A stretch of DNA of 64,000 nt from Brugia malayi. Taxonomy: Eukaryota > Nematoda > Chromadorea > Rhabditida > Onchocercidae. Made by a program: the position numbers and the translations under genes. Shown in pieces: positions 13,501 to 25,561 of the stretch. Numbering within the stretch: the first letter of the stretch is position 1; each line of letters begins with the position of its first letter. Location of the stretch: the NCBI RefSeq assembly GCF_000002995.4, contig NW_025062477.1:11256649-11320648 (forward strand), read 5' to 3'. The notes beneath the pieces are model-generated. The model made no database searches. It was not told the origin of the DNA and was given only the letters and a program-made list of their open reading frames with translations.

Positions 13501-15435
13501 GTGTTTTACAGTTATTTTAAATATTTTATGTTTCATTTTATTTGTTATAGGATGTTTCGCTTCCTTATACATGCGTTGAAATGTGGCAAGAAACAATGAA
13601 TGATCCTAAGACAGTGGTCACTACTGTTGATCATCAGGGAAATATTACTAAGTTTGTTCCAGTTATTCCCAAACCGAGAATTTTATAGAAATTTACTACT
13701 CTCTTTCTTTTTGAAACAATTTTTTAAAACCTTCAGATTTTTTCTAAAGTTTGAATGAGTTAGTTTGAATGAATGTTTAGAATTTCAAAATACAAGCATT
13801 CAGTTTGTTTGCATGGTTAATTGTGATACCGAAATTAATATTTTCCACAAAATAGTTGAAAGAGTTTTGATAGTGTTATTGGTGTTAAAATGTTTCTAAT
13901 ATGTAATCTTCTAGGAAAATTTATATATTCAGATTGTTTGTGTTGCAGGAAGACTATTAAGAAGCAACAAATGACACACACTATGCACCAGCAAGCATAT
14001 CAAGCTTCTAATGCTTCGAGTCAAAATGGAGATTTTGTAAGATTTTTTGATAGCTTGCAACATTAATAAATTTCGCCTTAGTTTTTGGTAAATGATTTAC
14101 ATTTACTCATTTGAAAATTATTTTAGAACCGCATCTATTGAAATAAAATTTTTATTTCATGCAGAATTAGTTAATTTCTATATATGAATAAAGGATCATT
14201 TCTACTGTCATTCCATTTCTAGCTAAATGATCTATCATTCTGAACTTCTGTGTTCTCGTTCATAAATAAATCATCGAAAGATTATGTTTCTATCTATAGT
14301 ACTTTTAGATCATAATATCTCTACCTTTATAGATAATGTTTTATGATAATCAAAATGTGTGTAGAATAGAATAAATGCATACTTAAGCCATTACATAATA
14401 AACTTGACGAAGCAGAGTGTTTAACTTTGTTCTTTCTGCAGGATATAAGTGTGATTGACGCATCTAAGAAGTTATTTGCACTTAATGGTAATGAGAATAT
14501 GACAAGTTTACAAGCACCGATTGTTGAGACAGTTGATAATAAACTCACTTGTGAACCAGCGAATGATATCGACAAAATTAATGGGAATGATTATTCGGAT
14601 ATTCCAGGGGAATTAGTTTCCAGTCATACTGTTACACAAGGCAATCGTACCATCGAAACGATAACTGTAAAGTTTTTTTTTTTTTTTTAATAGTTTGGAG
14701 AATGATTTTGTTTTGTTTTGTTTTTTCTAATTCTTCAAACAATTTTCCAAAAAATTGTTTTCTTACAGAACATCATCTTTTTCATCAACAATTTGCTAGA
14801 TAATAGATTTTCTTTTTTTTTAATTTCAAAAACTTCATTGAATATTAAGGATTGACATCAAATCATGCGTTTCATACTTAATGTCTGATATATATGTATG
14901 CACTGCTTATTTCCTAATTCGAAGAATTATTTGGATACACTTTTAGTATAAGACTGAGAAAAATGGTACCGTCGAAACTCACGTTGAACATCGCGTGACT
15001 ATTCATTCGTGTGATGATATTGATCATGATGCCGTAAGTTCACTTAAATTTCTTGATAAGTATAATTATGGTGCGAAATATTTTTGATGTGCTCTTAATA
15101 TGATAACTTTGAAGTAAAAAATCGCCCACTTAGAGTAGTATTCAGCCGAATGGTATTACAGTTGCTTTTTTCACATTTTTTACTTTTGAAATGAGTAATA
15201 TTTTCAATACAATATATCATTGTGCATAGATCATAGTTATTATCGGGCTTGCATATTTGATTCATAAGAAATATACTTTCGTTATTGTATGAATTCATTA
15301 AATTACTAAAGAGATTAATGGAGAAGAACAGAAAACATTTTGCAGGAACTGACTCAAGCAATTTTGGAAGCGACTAATATGAATCCAGATATGACAGTTG
15401 AAAAGATTGAAGTGAAACATGAATCACAATGTTAG
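1597..15435 (+). CDS. frm-1: Protein 4.1 / coracle-type FERM protein, giant isoform (about 2312 aa)
   Basis: Membrane-skeleton adaptor of the band 4.1 family, expected at the cell cortex and junctions. Exons: 1597-1707, 2330-2434, 2906-2948, 3644-3764, 3845-4018, 4295-4382, 4797-4949, 5054-5151, 5415-5587, 5811-5896, 6162-11117, 11599-11838, 13551-13651, 13949-14036, 14442-14666, 14947-15033, 15346-15435. All phases agree and 6939 nt gives 2312 codons plus TAG. Residues about 20-330 are a FERM domain ([33 protein letters not shown]), followed by a FERM-adjacent segment with RSQSVR. The last about 110 residues match the family C-terminal domain ([39 protein letters not shown]). Between them lies one 1652-codon exon rich in K, E, S and N, with repeats described separately. 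Exon 6 starts at 4295, not 4281, because only this keeps frame and matches human 4.1 without a gap. The symbol follows the C. elegans band 4.1 gene. Vertebrate 4.1 proteins are far shorter. Confidence 0.93.
6162..11117 (+). other. Giant 4,956-nt exon of the 4.1 gene, with internal protein repeats
   Basis: This exon is open throughout and inserts between the FERM-adjacent region and the C-terminal domain in phase 0, so skipping it would leave a normal-size 4.1 protein. It encodes at least five copies of a motif ending in YHPG or [12 protein letters not shown] (about 6558), DIYHSGFS (about 6766), MIYHPGIS (about 7559), AVYHPGHT (about 8400) and ALYHSGFS (about 8833). The last three are embedded in longer units that begin PE(S/T)Y or PGAY and contain F-x-P-(I/L)-(H/Q). 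A second motif, basic and aromatic, occurs three times: FPFWRKT (about 9052), FHFWRST (about 9383) and SSFWRGN (about 10358). I know no named domain for either. Confidence 0.85.
13551..13688 (+). other. Possible alternative 3' end of the 4.1 gene (intron read-through)
   Basis: The exon is spliced at 13651 (AA|GTTTGT) into 13949 in the full-length model. If that donor is not used, the frame continues for 11 further codons ([11 protein letters not shown]) to a TAG at 13686-13688. This would yield a protein lacking the conserved C-terminal domain. The sequence only shows that the frame is open. Use of this end is inference. Confidence 0.35.
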
Positions 15436-18072
15436 CATGAAGCTTCTCAATTATTATTTGCCGTTAACCCTATTACTCCTTAATTTTTTTTTTTTTAATT
15501 TTTGTTTATTTTTTTTTAAAAAAAAAGAAAAAAATTATTATTGAAAGAAATTTTTTATTCAAATTATTTTTCCGTTGTTTATGCGACTTTTCTATACAAA
15601 AGAAGCTATCCATCTTTTTTTTTTCTATTACGTCAAATGTATAATAATGAAGTCCGTAGCTTTGAAGTTATTATAAGGAATGTTGGTGTAATTTTCGGCC
15701 TCTTCTATTAGAGCTTTGTGTATCACCTTTCATTTTTGCTGTCATTTTTGATTTTTCGTTTTTAAAGCGTTTCAAATATTGCTGTTCAAATATTACTGTA
15801 AATCCTTTTTTTTTTTTTTCTCTTTTGTATCTTAAATTTAACTTTTATATCTATGCTTCTTAGCTTCTCAACTATGATCTTATCAGTAATCCCCGGTTTT
15901 CCAAGTGGATTAAGGTATATTTAACAGCTTAAAGAATGCATCTGTAAGGTACACACAAATAGTGAAAATTTCTGAATTTCACCTGATTGTGCACACATTT
16001 AAATCGACTATGTTTTTAACTCATAAGTAATCATTGTGTCTATACAAAAATATTTTTTGATGAAAGAATAAACTTGATAAAAGAACATCCTCTAAAGAAG
16101 TTCAGAAGGCATAATTTTGAATCTCAAATCTTCAGTCGCTTTCAGTGAAAACTGTTATCACTTTTCATTACGTGAATTTCAGTCTTATGTTTATTGTTGA
16201 TGGATACTACTGTAATGATAACAAGCAAACAAAACTATCGTATCATTTTATTTTCTCATTTCTGATTTTCAAGGAGATTAAAAGAGTTAATAAAAGAATG
16301 AAATTAAATTTGTTTTGAAATTTTTGCACTTTTATTTTTTACATTTATTTTCCATTTAACACATTTACTCCAAATCTTTGACATGAACCACTGTTCTTTA
16401 ATGTGCTTCTTTTTTTCTTATTTTAAAATTAGATTTTTTTTTCTTTTTTCAAAACGTAGAAAAGTGTTGGAAAATATTTTTTCTTTTCAATTAAAATGGA
16501 ACGGTTATATTTGATATTGTAGAGAGAATGTTTTTTCCGATTGCCTCATATAAATCATTTAAAAGTCTTTTTTCTTTTTTTGGTGGGGAAACGTCCGACA
16601 TCCTTTTGTTTCGTTTTTTTTTTTTTTTTCTACTCCTTTGTCCCCAAAATTTTAAAAAAAAATTCATTTAAGGAAATGCTATGAAAAAAAAAAAATAAAA
16701 ACATTATGAAAAAAAAAGAACAAAAACATTTAAATATTCCATCATTTTACGTAAAAGAAGAAACGTGGGATTATTCTAAGTTTTGTTCTGCTGAAGAACC
16801 ATTAAATGCATGCTAGTAATAATTGAAAGTGGTCATGAGATTTAATAGCACTAGTAAAACAAATGGACATAATAAGTTTCAAATAACAAGTTTTTTTTTT
16901 TTTTTTAAAGAAATAAATGGGATACATTATAATCACGTACGTGACTTAAATACTACTCCGATCACGCAAATAGCAGTAAAACATAAGCGTTGTAGTGTGG
17001 CATTGTACAGACAAATATGTTAATAGAATTTGTTGAAGATGAGAAATATTGTTTATTTCAAGAGATATGAGAGGATGGTAGAAATACGAGACAGTGAGAT
17101 AAAAGATTGAGAGAATGTCTTGAAATAGTATAAGCAAAGATTGAGAGTAGTTAGGACTACGTGGGTTTGTATGCAAGTTGCGAATGACCTTTCGGAAGAC
17201 ATTAATAAATGTTCTTAAATTAGATATTTAAATGTATGTTCTGTTTGCAATAAATATTCATAAATTTAAGAAAAATTCTTTTCAATAACTAATCTAAATT
17301 AATCATTAGAAATAATTACCTTTGAGTAACCCAATGTTTAAAGAATTAATTTCACTTGAAAAAAATGACCTTGGAATAATGCAGCAAAATTGATATATCA
17401 GTATGTGATGTCTAAGAATTTCAAAATTGCACAATTTGCAGAAATTAACAAAATAAATTAAATTCCTCCTATAACTCAAGTATTATTTTATTATTTTATG
17501 ATTTGTCTCATAATTTGTGATAAATCATTACAATTAACTGAAACAGTTTAAAACATTTTTTTTAAACGAATAGTTCAGCTATTTGTTGTTACTTTCATTA
17601 CAATGTAAAATTTTAATTATTTCTTTAAGTCACTGAAACAGTACAAAAATCTGGTATATCGAATTAATCGATGTTAGCCAAATAATTTGAGCAATTAATA
17701 GATTAAATGAAATTTCTCAGTTGCTGTTGTTTTACTTTTAGAAATTTCATAGAGGATCATGTTTGATATACAGTTAGCTTGTTACTAGCATATATGTTGT
17801 GCAAAATGGCTTGAAATGAAAAAAAAGAATTACATTTGTACTGATTGAGGAAAAATAAAAAAAATACCAGTTTAGGTTAGACAACTTGAATATTGAAATC
17901 TAATGTAATTATTTTTATTCCCAAATGATAGTTTTCTAAAATCTAGGAGAAAAAAAATGAATTTTGTATGAATCTTTATTTGCTTACTGCGCTTTGTAAG
18001 TTTCTTAATCATATTTTATTCAAATTTTAGCACTCTTCTTTTTTTCAGCTTTGATTATAGGTATCATTAAAA
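15436..18072. other. Intergenic, 4.1 gene 3' flank and PEPCK 5' flank
   Basis: About 2.6 kb of AT-rich sequence with long T and A runs (for example near 15487, 16613 and 16682) and several AATAAA candidates. I found no convincing open frame, RNA gene or repeat. The small frames at 16823-17176 are low in complexity and lack homology I recognise. Confidence 0.5.
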
Positions 18073-21000
18073 ATGTCCAGTCTTCATATGACCAAATATG
18101 CTGTTAAGATTTCACGAAAATTTCCCATTAGTCAAATATTTGGATTGAATTGTTATAAGCAGTTTTTTAATGCAAGAGCAACTGCGATTCCATCGTGCTA
18201 TTCAACAAATTCGCAATCACTGATTATGGAAAACTTTTTCGAAAATGTATTATATTTCATTTCTCATCCTTAGCTAATTACGATAACGTGTGATTTCTTA
18301 GAGAATAGTTTCTTTTTATTATTATTATTTTTTTTTTCTTGTTTTTTAAATGAAACTACATACTATGGTTATGTTGACTTTAGAAAGTTGTCAAATGGAT
18401 ATCCAAGAAAGACTGAGATTGTTCATCTTTATGAGTATTATTTAAGAGAAGAAGCAAGCCTGAAATATAGAAGTCTTGGAATCTATCCTCATCCTCAAAT
18501 TACTTCCTGATAATACTAGACACAAAGCAATAATAGCTGGATACTTGAGACAAAATTTGATAATGAATCTAAAATTCTGAAATAAAATATCTGATGATAA
18601 GAAGTTTTAGCGAAATCATCAAATGATATCTGAAAAAGCTCGGGAATTTATCGAGGAAAGTATAAAATTAATGAAACCCAAGGAAGTACATATTTGTGAT
18701 GGTTCAAATGAAGAGGCTGATCAACTTATTAAACGAATGGTTAACGATGGAATGCTAAAAAAGCTGAAGGCTTACGAGAATAACTTTATTTGCAGAACGG
18801 ATCCAAGAGTTAGTTGTTTGTTTCGGTTTGCCAGGAATCATAGGTTTCTGTGTCTAGAAATCTCAATAATTTTCTTTCTCTGATTAAAGACATTCTTGAT
18901 GAAACCTGAAATTTGAATTTGCAAAAATTTAGTCAAATTTTTTATGTCAAGTAAAAGATCTTGTTGGTTCTTGTGATTGGTTGATAATATATATATGGTT
19001 TTAGTAATTCCTGAACGAAGTGCCGTAACATAGTTTGCAAGACTATTACGTTTTTCAGGATGTTGCTCGTGTAGAAAGTAAAACATGGATGGTAACAGAA
19101 GAAAAATTTGACTCGGTATGTCATACGGCGGAAGGTGTAAAACCGATCATGGGTAACTGGATGTCACCTGAGCAGTTTGAAAACGAGAAAAATACACGAT
19201 TTCCTGGTTGCATGAATGGTATGCAAAAGAACAATTGTTGAAGTTAACATTTTTGTTTTCCCACAACTGTTCATTTAAAAAATGAATTGTTGATGAGATT
19301 ATTTCAGAACGAACAATGTATGTGATTCCGTTTTCGATGGGTCCAGTTGGTGGACCAATTTCAAAAATTGGAATACAGGTTTTGAAATCTTATGATTTTA
19401 TAAGATTTGATAAGATTTTTTCCCACTCAATGTGTGACTTTGTAGAATTGTTTTACTTTATATCACAAAATCTTTCTTGATTAAGTAACTTCACTATATA
19501 TATGTATATATACGTTTTCAAAGAGTTGAAAAGTGTTCCTTATTATTTTTATTATACATTGTTATACGTTACACTTCCATTTTTTAGGTTACTGATTCCA
19601 GTTATGTTGTTCTTTGCATGCGTATTATGACTCGTGTAACGCCAAAAGTATGGGAAACATTAGATGATAATAATTTTGTCAAATGTATTCATTCTGTCGG
19701 CGTTCCAAAACCAGTTAAAGGTATTTTCTCTCTATTCTCCATTTGATTGGGGTATTAAACATAGCTTGATATCAGTCATTTCGAGAGAAAAGAGTGGTAA
19801 ATTTTTGCAGTTTCTGTTTTGTGATCAAATTAGTTGGTAGTTAATTTAGATATTCTTTTTGATTCGAATTCATGATGTTATCTTTTAAAAGAAATTCATG
19901 TTTTAATGAAATGAATTATTGCTTAGTTTCTTTCTGCAAAATGATTATTTTATCTTATAATTATTATCAACAAGTCTAAATACATAGTTCCCAAGTTCCT
20001 AAGAATTATGTTTTTTCAGAAAAATTGGTGAACAACTGGGCATGTAATCCAACGAAAACGATTATAGCACATCGTCCAGCACAGCGTGAAATTTGGTCTT
20101 TTGGCTCTGGTTATGGGGGTAATTCGCTACTTGGGAAGAAATGTTTTGCATTAAGGATTGCCTCAAATATAGCTAGACAGGAAGGTTGGATGGCTGAACA
20201 CATGCTTATCATGGGTAAATTTTAGTTTATTTGCAGTTTATTATAATTTAAATAGTTTTACCAGCTTTTGGTAACTTATGGAGAAGGCTCAAAAAAGTTC
20301 ATTTTCCAGAGACAAACATTTTTCAGGTGTAACACCTCCGAATGGTAAGGAACGCTTTCTTGCGGCTGCATTCCCTTCAGCTTGTGGTAAAACCAATCTT
20401 GCAATGTTGACACCAACTCTTCCGGGTTGGAAAGTGCGATGCATAGGTTTGATTTAAACTGAAATTTTTACATTCTTTCTGCAAGGTGTATGAGAAATTT
20501 TTTCTTATTTTTTTCTTTGTGAAATAACTGGCGTCTTATTGTATTTAGGTGATGATATAGCATGGATGAAGTTCGGTAATGATGGTCAGTTATACGGAAT
20601 AAATCCAGAAGCGGGTTTTTTTGGTGTTGCACCAGGAACATCGTACAAAACTAATCCCATGGCGATGGCATCTTTTCAGAAAAACAGCATTTTCACAAAT
20701 ATTGCTGAAACTGCTGATGGGGAATATTTCTGGGAAGGACTGGAAAAAGAAATCAAGGTTTGTAGTTAATTTGTTTAATGTAGCTGAATTGATTTGACCC
20801 AAAATACAGTGTCTAAAAAAGAAAGGTTTTACTTGAAATATGGATGAAAAAATCAAGATGACGAATGTAATATTTATTGCATAAATAAATGTGTCATAAT
20901 TTCCATTATTGCATAAAGTGTCATAATAGCTATGATTTTCAGAATCCAAAAGTTGATATAATCAATTGGTTAGGTAATAAATGGCACATTGGTGACGATG

Positions 21001-23022
21001 GTCAAGCTGCACACGCCAATTCTCGATTCACTTGTCCTGCCAGTCAGTGTCCGATTATTCATCCAAGATGGGAAGAACCTGGTGGTGTACCAATTGAGGC
21101 ATTTATTTTCGGTGGAAGAAGGTTAGTGTGAGGATTTATAGTAGAATATAAAAGTTGTATATTGTTTAGCAACATTATCATTTTTTCTTTATTGAACTTG
21201 ATCTGATGTCAACTAGCAAGTTTGACTTTGTGGTTTTCATAAAGCTTAAGTAATGTGATTTGTCCATCTACAATTCTTCACTTATTAGGAAATTTACAAA
21301 ATAATCAGTGAAACTAGAAAGACTATGTTGATATGTTCTTCAAAGTATTGTTTACAGGTATGAGTAACACAAGAAGAGTAGAAGTTGTTTTTGAATTAAC
21401 TACAAAATTCTTGAGTTGTATTGTTGAGATAATTTTAAATTTTAAAAGAATTTTGGCTACTTTAATTTGTTGATTGTGCCAGGTAGAATATATGGTTTAG
21501 GATGATTTATTATAAAAAAAAATAGATCCATACTAAAAACTAAAAAATAGAATCCATGTAAATTAAAGCGTTAGCAATCGGGTTCTTTTTTAGTAGTCTG
21601 GTAAAATTAAAAATGAATTACAGACCGGAAGGTGTACCGCTGGTGTTTGAATCATTTTCGTGGCAGCATGGAGTTTTTGTAGGTGCATGCCTGAAGTCTG
21701 AAGCAACAGCTGCAGCTGAATTTAAAGGTAAAGTAGTAATGCATGATCCAATGGCGATGCGACCCTTTATGGGTTATAACTTTGGCAAATATCTTCAACA
21801 CTGGCTAAATCTGAATAATGGCATTCATAAGGTTATCATTTTAAATTGTTTTTAAAGCATACAGAAATCTGAAAGAATTGATTCAGTAGTTCACTTAAGT
21901 TTAAGTGACTATTTTTCTTTAGATGTTTTGGTTTTATGTATATCCGAAAAGTGCACCTGCATGCAACTGATATAAATCATTTTAATGCCTAATATTGAAA
22001 ATTATTGTATGGTATTGGTACATTATAATGTAACATACTATAGATCTAGTGCAATTCCTGCAATCAGATTTACATATTATTTCCTAAAATTTTTATTCTC
22101 ATAGGTTCCAAAAATTTTCCATGTGAATTGGTTTCGTCGTGATGAGAATGGTAACTTCTTGTGGCCAGGATTTGGTGAAAATATTCGCGTAATTGACTGG
22201 ATAATAAAACGTTTGGATGGTGATGAATCAGTTGGACAAAAAAGTGCTATTGGTATTGTACCTAAAGAAGATTCATTAAATCTGGAGGGTCTTGAAAATA
22301 TAAACATAAAAGAATTATTGAGCATTCCGAAGCAATATTGGGTAGAAGATGTTCAGGAGATTAAGAAATTTATGGAAGAACAGGTAAGATCTTTAACTTC
22401 GATGTTTTTTTTAGTATTTAGAAGAAATAATCCTTCAATTAAGTTTTTACAACTTTTTTCTTCTGATATTCTGATTTTACCAATCGTTTTATCTTTTTCC
22501 GTAGTAGAATAAATGATAAAATTTGAGAAGTTTAAATTTGCTTCATATGTTATGCTAATGCACGAAGTTAATGGATTGAAGGATAGAAACAGATTACTTT
22601 TCTTCTGTTAATAGTCGATTTACACAACCTTGCTGGTTTGTTTGTTTGGCACTCCACCTTTTGCTATAATAGTAATATAGAGTTGGGGTACTGAACAAAT
22701 AAATCAATAAGGTTATATAAATCAGTTATTTTTTTTATTTTTTGTAAAGGAAAGTAAACAAAAAATGAATTTATTATCCCTATCGATCTGTATTTTTTCT
22801 ATTTTTTTTTCAAGTTACTAATTAGAAAAATGATTTCTCATATCTTTTTTTCTTGAAGCATCTCTTATTCTTTCTGTCTCGGTTTTTCGAATTTTATGTG
22901 AGAGTAATCATATTTGGTGCTAACACTTTCGAACTATTACACTCTTTCAGGTCGGATCAGATTTACCGCAAGAAATTCGAGTCGAAATGGAGGAACAATT
23001 TAAAAGAATTGCAGCGTTGTAA
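18073..23022 (+). CDS. pck: Phosphoenolpyruvate carboxykinase (GTP)
   Basis: Converts oxaloacetate and GTP to phosphoenolpyruvate, CO2 and GDP. In parasitic worms it often works in the carboxylating direction toward malate (family knowledge). Exons: 18073-18246, 18611-18808, 19059-19218, 19308-19378, 19588-19720, 20020-20214, 20327-20446, 20549-20757, 20943-21121, 21624-21831, 22105-22383, 22951-23022; 665 aa. Visible motifs: [27 protein letters not shown], the GTP/PEP loop [12 protein letters not shown] with the reactive Cys near residue 330, the metal-site motif GDDIAWM near 351, and NWFRRDENG with [12 protein letters not shown] near the C-terminus. The first 58 residues (exon 1) are basic, almost free of acidic residues and contain [14 protein letters not shown], so they look like a mitochondrial presequence. 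A second in-frame ATG at 18623, just after an acceptor, could give a cytosolic form. A possible AATAAA lies at 23359-23364. Confidence 0.96.
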
Positions 23023-23742
23023 CTTAGTCGTGAAAACTTCATTTTGAAACTGATAATCTACTTTGATCTGTTCTATATCACTGCTATCGGGTAATTCCAG
23101 TTTTTTCGGGTTCAATTTTCAAACTGATTTAAAATTTATTATGTTAATTTTTTTTTAATATTGTTTATGGAGACTTTTTAATTTTATTTATGAAGATTTT
23201 TTATGCCTAATGGATTATATCAGTGATATAACTCTTTCTCAGGAAATTTTGGTCTGGTTGTTTTAGTTATCCTATATAGTTCAAACAATTTTTTGTTCCA
23301 TCCTTTCATGTTTTTGAAATGCTGGTATACTTGCTGTTATTCCTGCCATTAAAGACAAAATAAATTTCTTTTAAAGATTGCTTTTATCGATAATCAAAGC
23401 TTGATTCTTTTAACAGTTTTTAAATTGAAAGTTCTTTTTATTGATACAGTCCGGTATTTTAGTTCGTTTAAATTTGAATAAACAAATTGTATTTGCAACT
23501 AAATTAAATCTCCTATGAGATCGATATCATGCTTCCAATACTTTCCAACTAGTTATTCAAAAAAGAAAAAACTATCAGTGACTTAGCCGTGTTATAAGAT
23601 GATTCAAAAGCACGGTATGCATAAATTTTGATCAAAAACATGTATTATAATTAGTTTTGTTTACAGATATATACTTAATGGATTAACCATTTGCATACTT
23701 TGTCCTATTTATGTGACTGAAAATAAAACTTACAACACGTTT
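23023..23742. other. PEPCK 3' UTR and intergenic spacer
   Basis: AT-rich sequence with a poly(A) signal candidate AATAAA at 23359-23364, 337 nt past the PEPCK stop. Nothing else is recognised before the minus-strand pseudogene begins. Confidence 0.45.
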
Positions 23743-24530
23743 TCTTGACCTGTCTCCACTACCATGCGTTCAGGAATAATCGCAGGTGCTCCTGGTATCA
23801 CATCACTATGAATTGCCATTCCGTCATCTCCGTGAACCAATGCCGGTTCTAGTTCCTCCGCTGGTATTTCTTCCATTTTTTCTTGCTCGCTTTCAAGGAG
23901 TTTGGAACACAGTTTGATTCTGATTCTCGAATTCCCGCTCCAAACCTCTGTCGTGCTTCAAGAACTCGCAGAACATTTCGACTTGTTCTCGAGATGGCGG
24001 ATAACTTTGGACGCCACTTCAAGTCAGCTTTTGGGAATTGTGTTGCTCCTTCGCTGTGAGCTCCATACTCGCTTCTTTCCAATTTTTCTCTCAGCTCGTC
24101 AATCTAAAGCAAAATATCTCGATCATTATAATTGAATAGCTCAGTAAGTAAGCTGGATGTTACTGTAAGCAAATTTGACATTGAAATAAACATACCAGGT
24201 GTGCTGCATTTTACAAGTAATTCCCCAACACCTGGAGGTACACCAACTCTTCACGCAGGCGAATTTTCAAATCTGCAAAGTTGGTAGATGTGACCTTGTG
24301 GCTGAAAAATATTCTAGTGATGTCACAATTTAATCGCAATAAAAATCACACCGAAAATCAGAAGCACAAAATCTATACCTATAAAAGAGACTAAACCATT
24401 AATACTGTTATCATTATAAAAGATAGGTAAGTCATTAGTATATTAATCAATGAAAGTTTGTTCAGTCTACCAGTGACCTCCTCCTCCTCGATGGAATGAT
24501 CTCATGTCGCAAGCAAGGAAGAGAAAGGAG
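23743..24530 (-). pseudogene. Frameshifted coiled-coil protein gene, unrecognised family
   Basis: On the minus strand a putative first exon near 24510 begins MRSFHRGGGGH and ends at a GT. A second, after TTTTTCAG, carries TNFADLKIRLREELVYLQ. A third, after GCTTTAG (about 24107), begins IDELREKLERSE. The coding-like signal then changes frame. It continues as MELTAKEQHNSQKLT, meets a TGA, goes on as SREQVEMFCEFLKHDRGLER in that same frame, then shifts again to KLLESEQEKMEEIPAEELEP and ends at a TAA near 23743. No GT-AG intron of reasonable size repairs the shifts. Base composition is GC-richer than the surroundings, as for former coding DNA. Retained introns argue against a retrocopy and for a decayed duplicate, unless these are assembly indels. 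An open frame does exist through 23849-24082, but its second half loses the acidic, helical character. Confidence 0.55.
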
Positions 24531-24619
24531 GAAGAAGACAATGAATGCTTTGGATTGATTGTTGTCCGATGTCCAATAATAATTTGAAGTAATTGATAAT
24601 ATAAATAATAGCTATAGTT

Positions 24620-25320
24620 AAAAGGTCAATAAGACTTGATATTTATTTTTACTTATTTGTCATCTATCATTGCATTATTTATTACAACTTATAAATTATT
24701 ATTTTTATATCATATTGTTTGTTAGTACATCTTATTATATTATTTATTTATTGTTGTTTATTATTACTTATTATCAATTATTATTGTATCATTATTTATT
24801 ATTAGTTATTGCTATTATTTGTTATTTTTTATGTGTCATTATTTAATATTATTTTTTATTCATTATTTTTATTATTTACTATTATTCATTACTATTTGTT
24901 TTTTCATTATTGTTGTTTATTATTTATTACTACATGTTGTTAATTATTATTATTAATATTCATTTATCATTAATTTTTTTTATTTCCCACTATTTATTAT
25001 CATCTAACCTATTTATTATTATATTATTGACATTAATTATTATTTTAATTTACTGTAATATATTATTATATCATCTATTATCACTTATTATTTTTTGTTA
25101 TTATTTATTGTTATGTATCTCTCATTATTTTATATCAATTGTTATTTCTTATTATTTTATATATTAATTATTATTATATTATTTATTACTTATCATTTCA
25201 TTTTATTTACCACTTATTATTATTAATTATAATTAATTATTATATTTTTATTGTTATTATTTAATTTGGTTTTATATTATCGGTGGCAATTATCAGACCT
25301 GTTTTATTAATGATATTCTG
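24620..25320. repeat. TTA/ATT-rich low-complexity tract
   Basis: About 700 bp built almost entirely of degenerate TTA, ATT and TTAT words, with nearly no G or C. The hydrophobic open frame at 24910-25167 is a by-product of this composition. Confidence 0.85.
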
Positions 25321-25372
25321 AATAATGATTATTTGTTGCTGAAAATTATTTTTTGGATCAAAGTAATCTTTA

Positions 25373-25561
25373 TTACAGGTAAATTAACCGTTGGATTAAA
25401 GGTATTTGAGTTGGTTGCTCTTTTCTTTCACCTTTTTGAAGACGTTGGATTACTAATTTGAGGCAATCATATATGTAATTAGGTTCTGATGGCTTATTAA
25501 GTTCAAATACCTTTTTTTGCCTTCGACCATTTGGAAGTATTTGTCTTCTTGTTTTTTCCAT
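25373..25561 (-). CDS. Small hypothetical ORF, 62 codons
   Basis: I do not recognise this frame. It has a true ATG, a protein-like composition (MEKTRRQILPNGRRQKK, then CLKLVIQRLQKGERK) and an AATAAA (minus strand, 25369-25374) overlapping its stop. No splice partners or homologue are evident, and it lies next to low-complexity sequence. It could be a gene remnant or chance. Confidence 0.2.
   Translation of the reverse strand: MEKTRRQILPNGRRQKKVFELNKPSEPNYIYDCLKLVIQRLQKGERKEQPTQIPLIQRLIYL

Noticed and set aside
24910..25167. Hydrophobic 85-codon frame resembling a membrane protein
   Set aside because: It lies wholly in the TTA/ATT low-complexity tract; any frame there gives I, L and Y.
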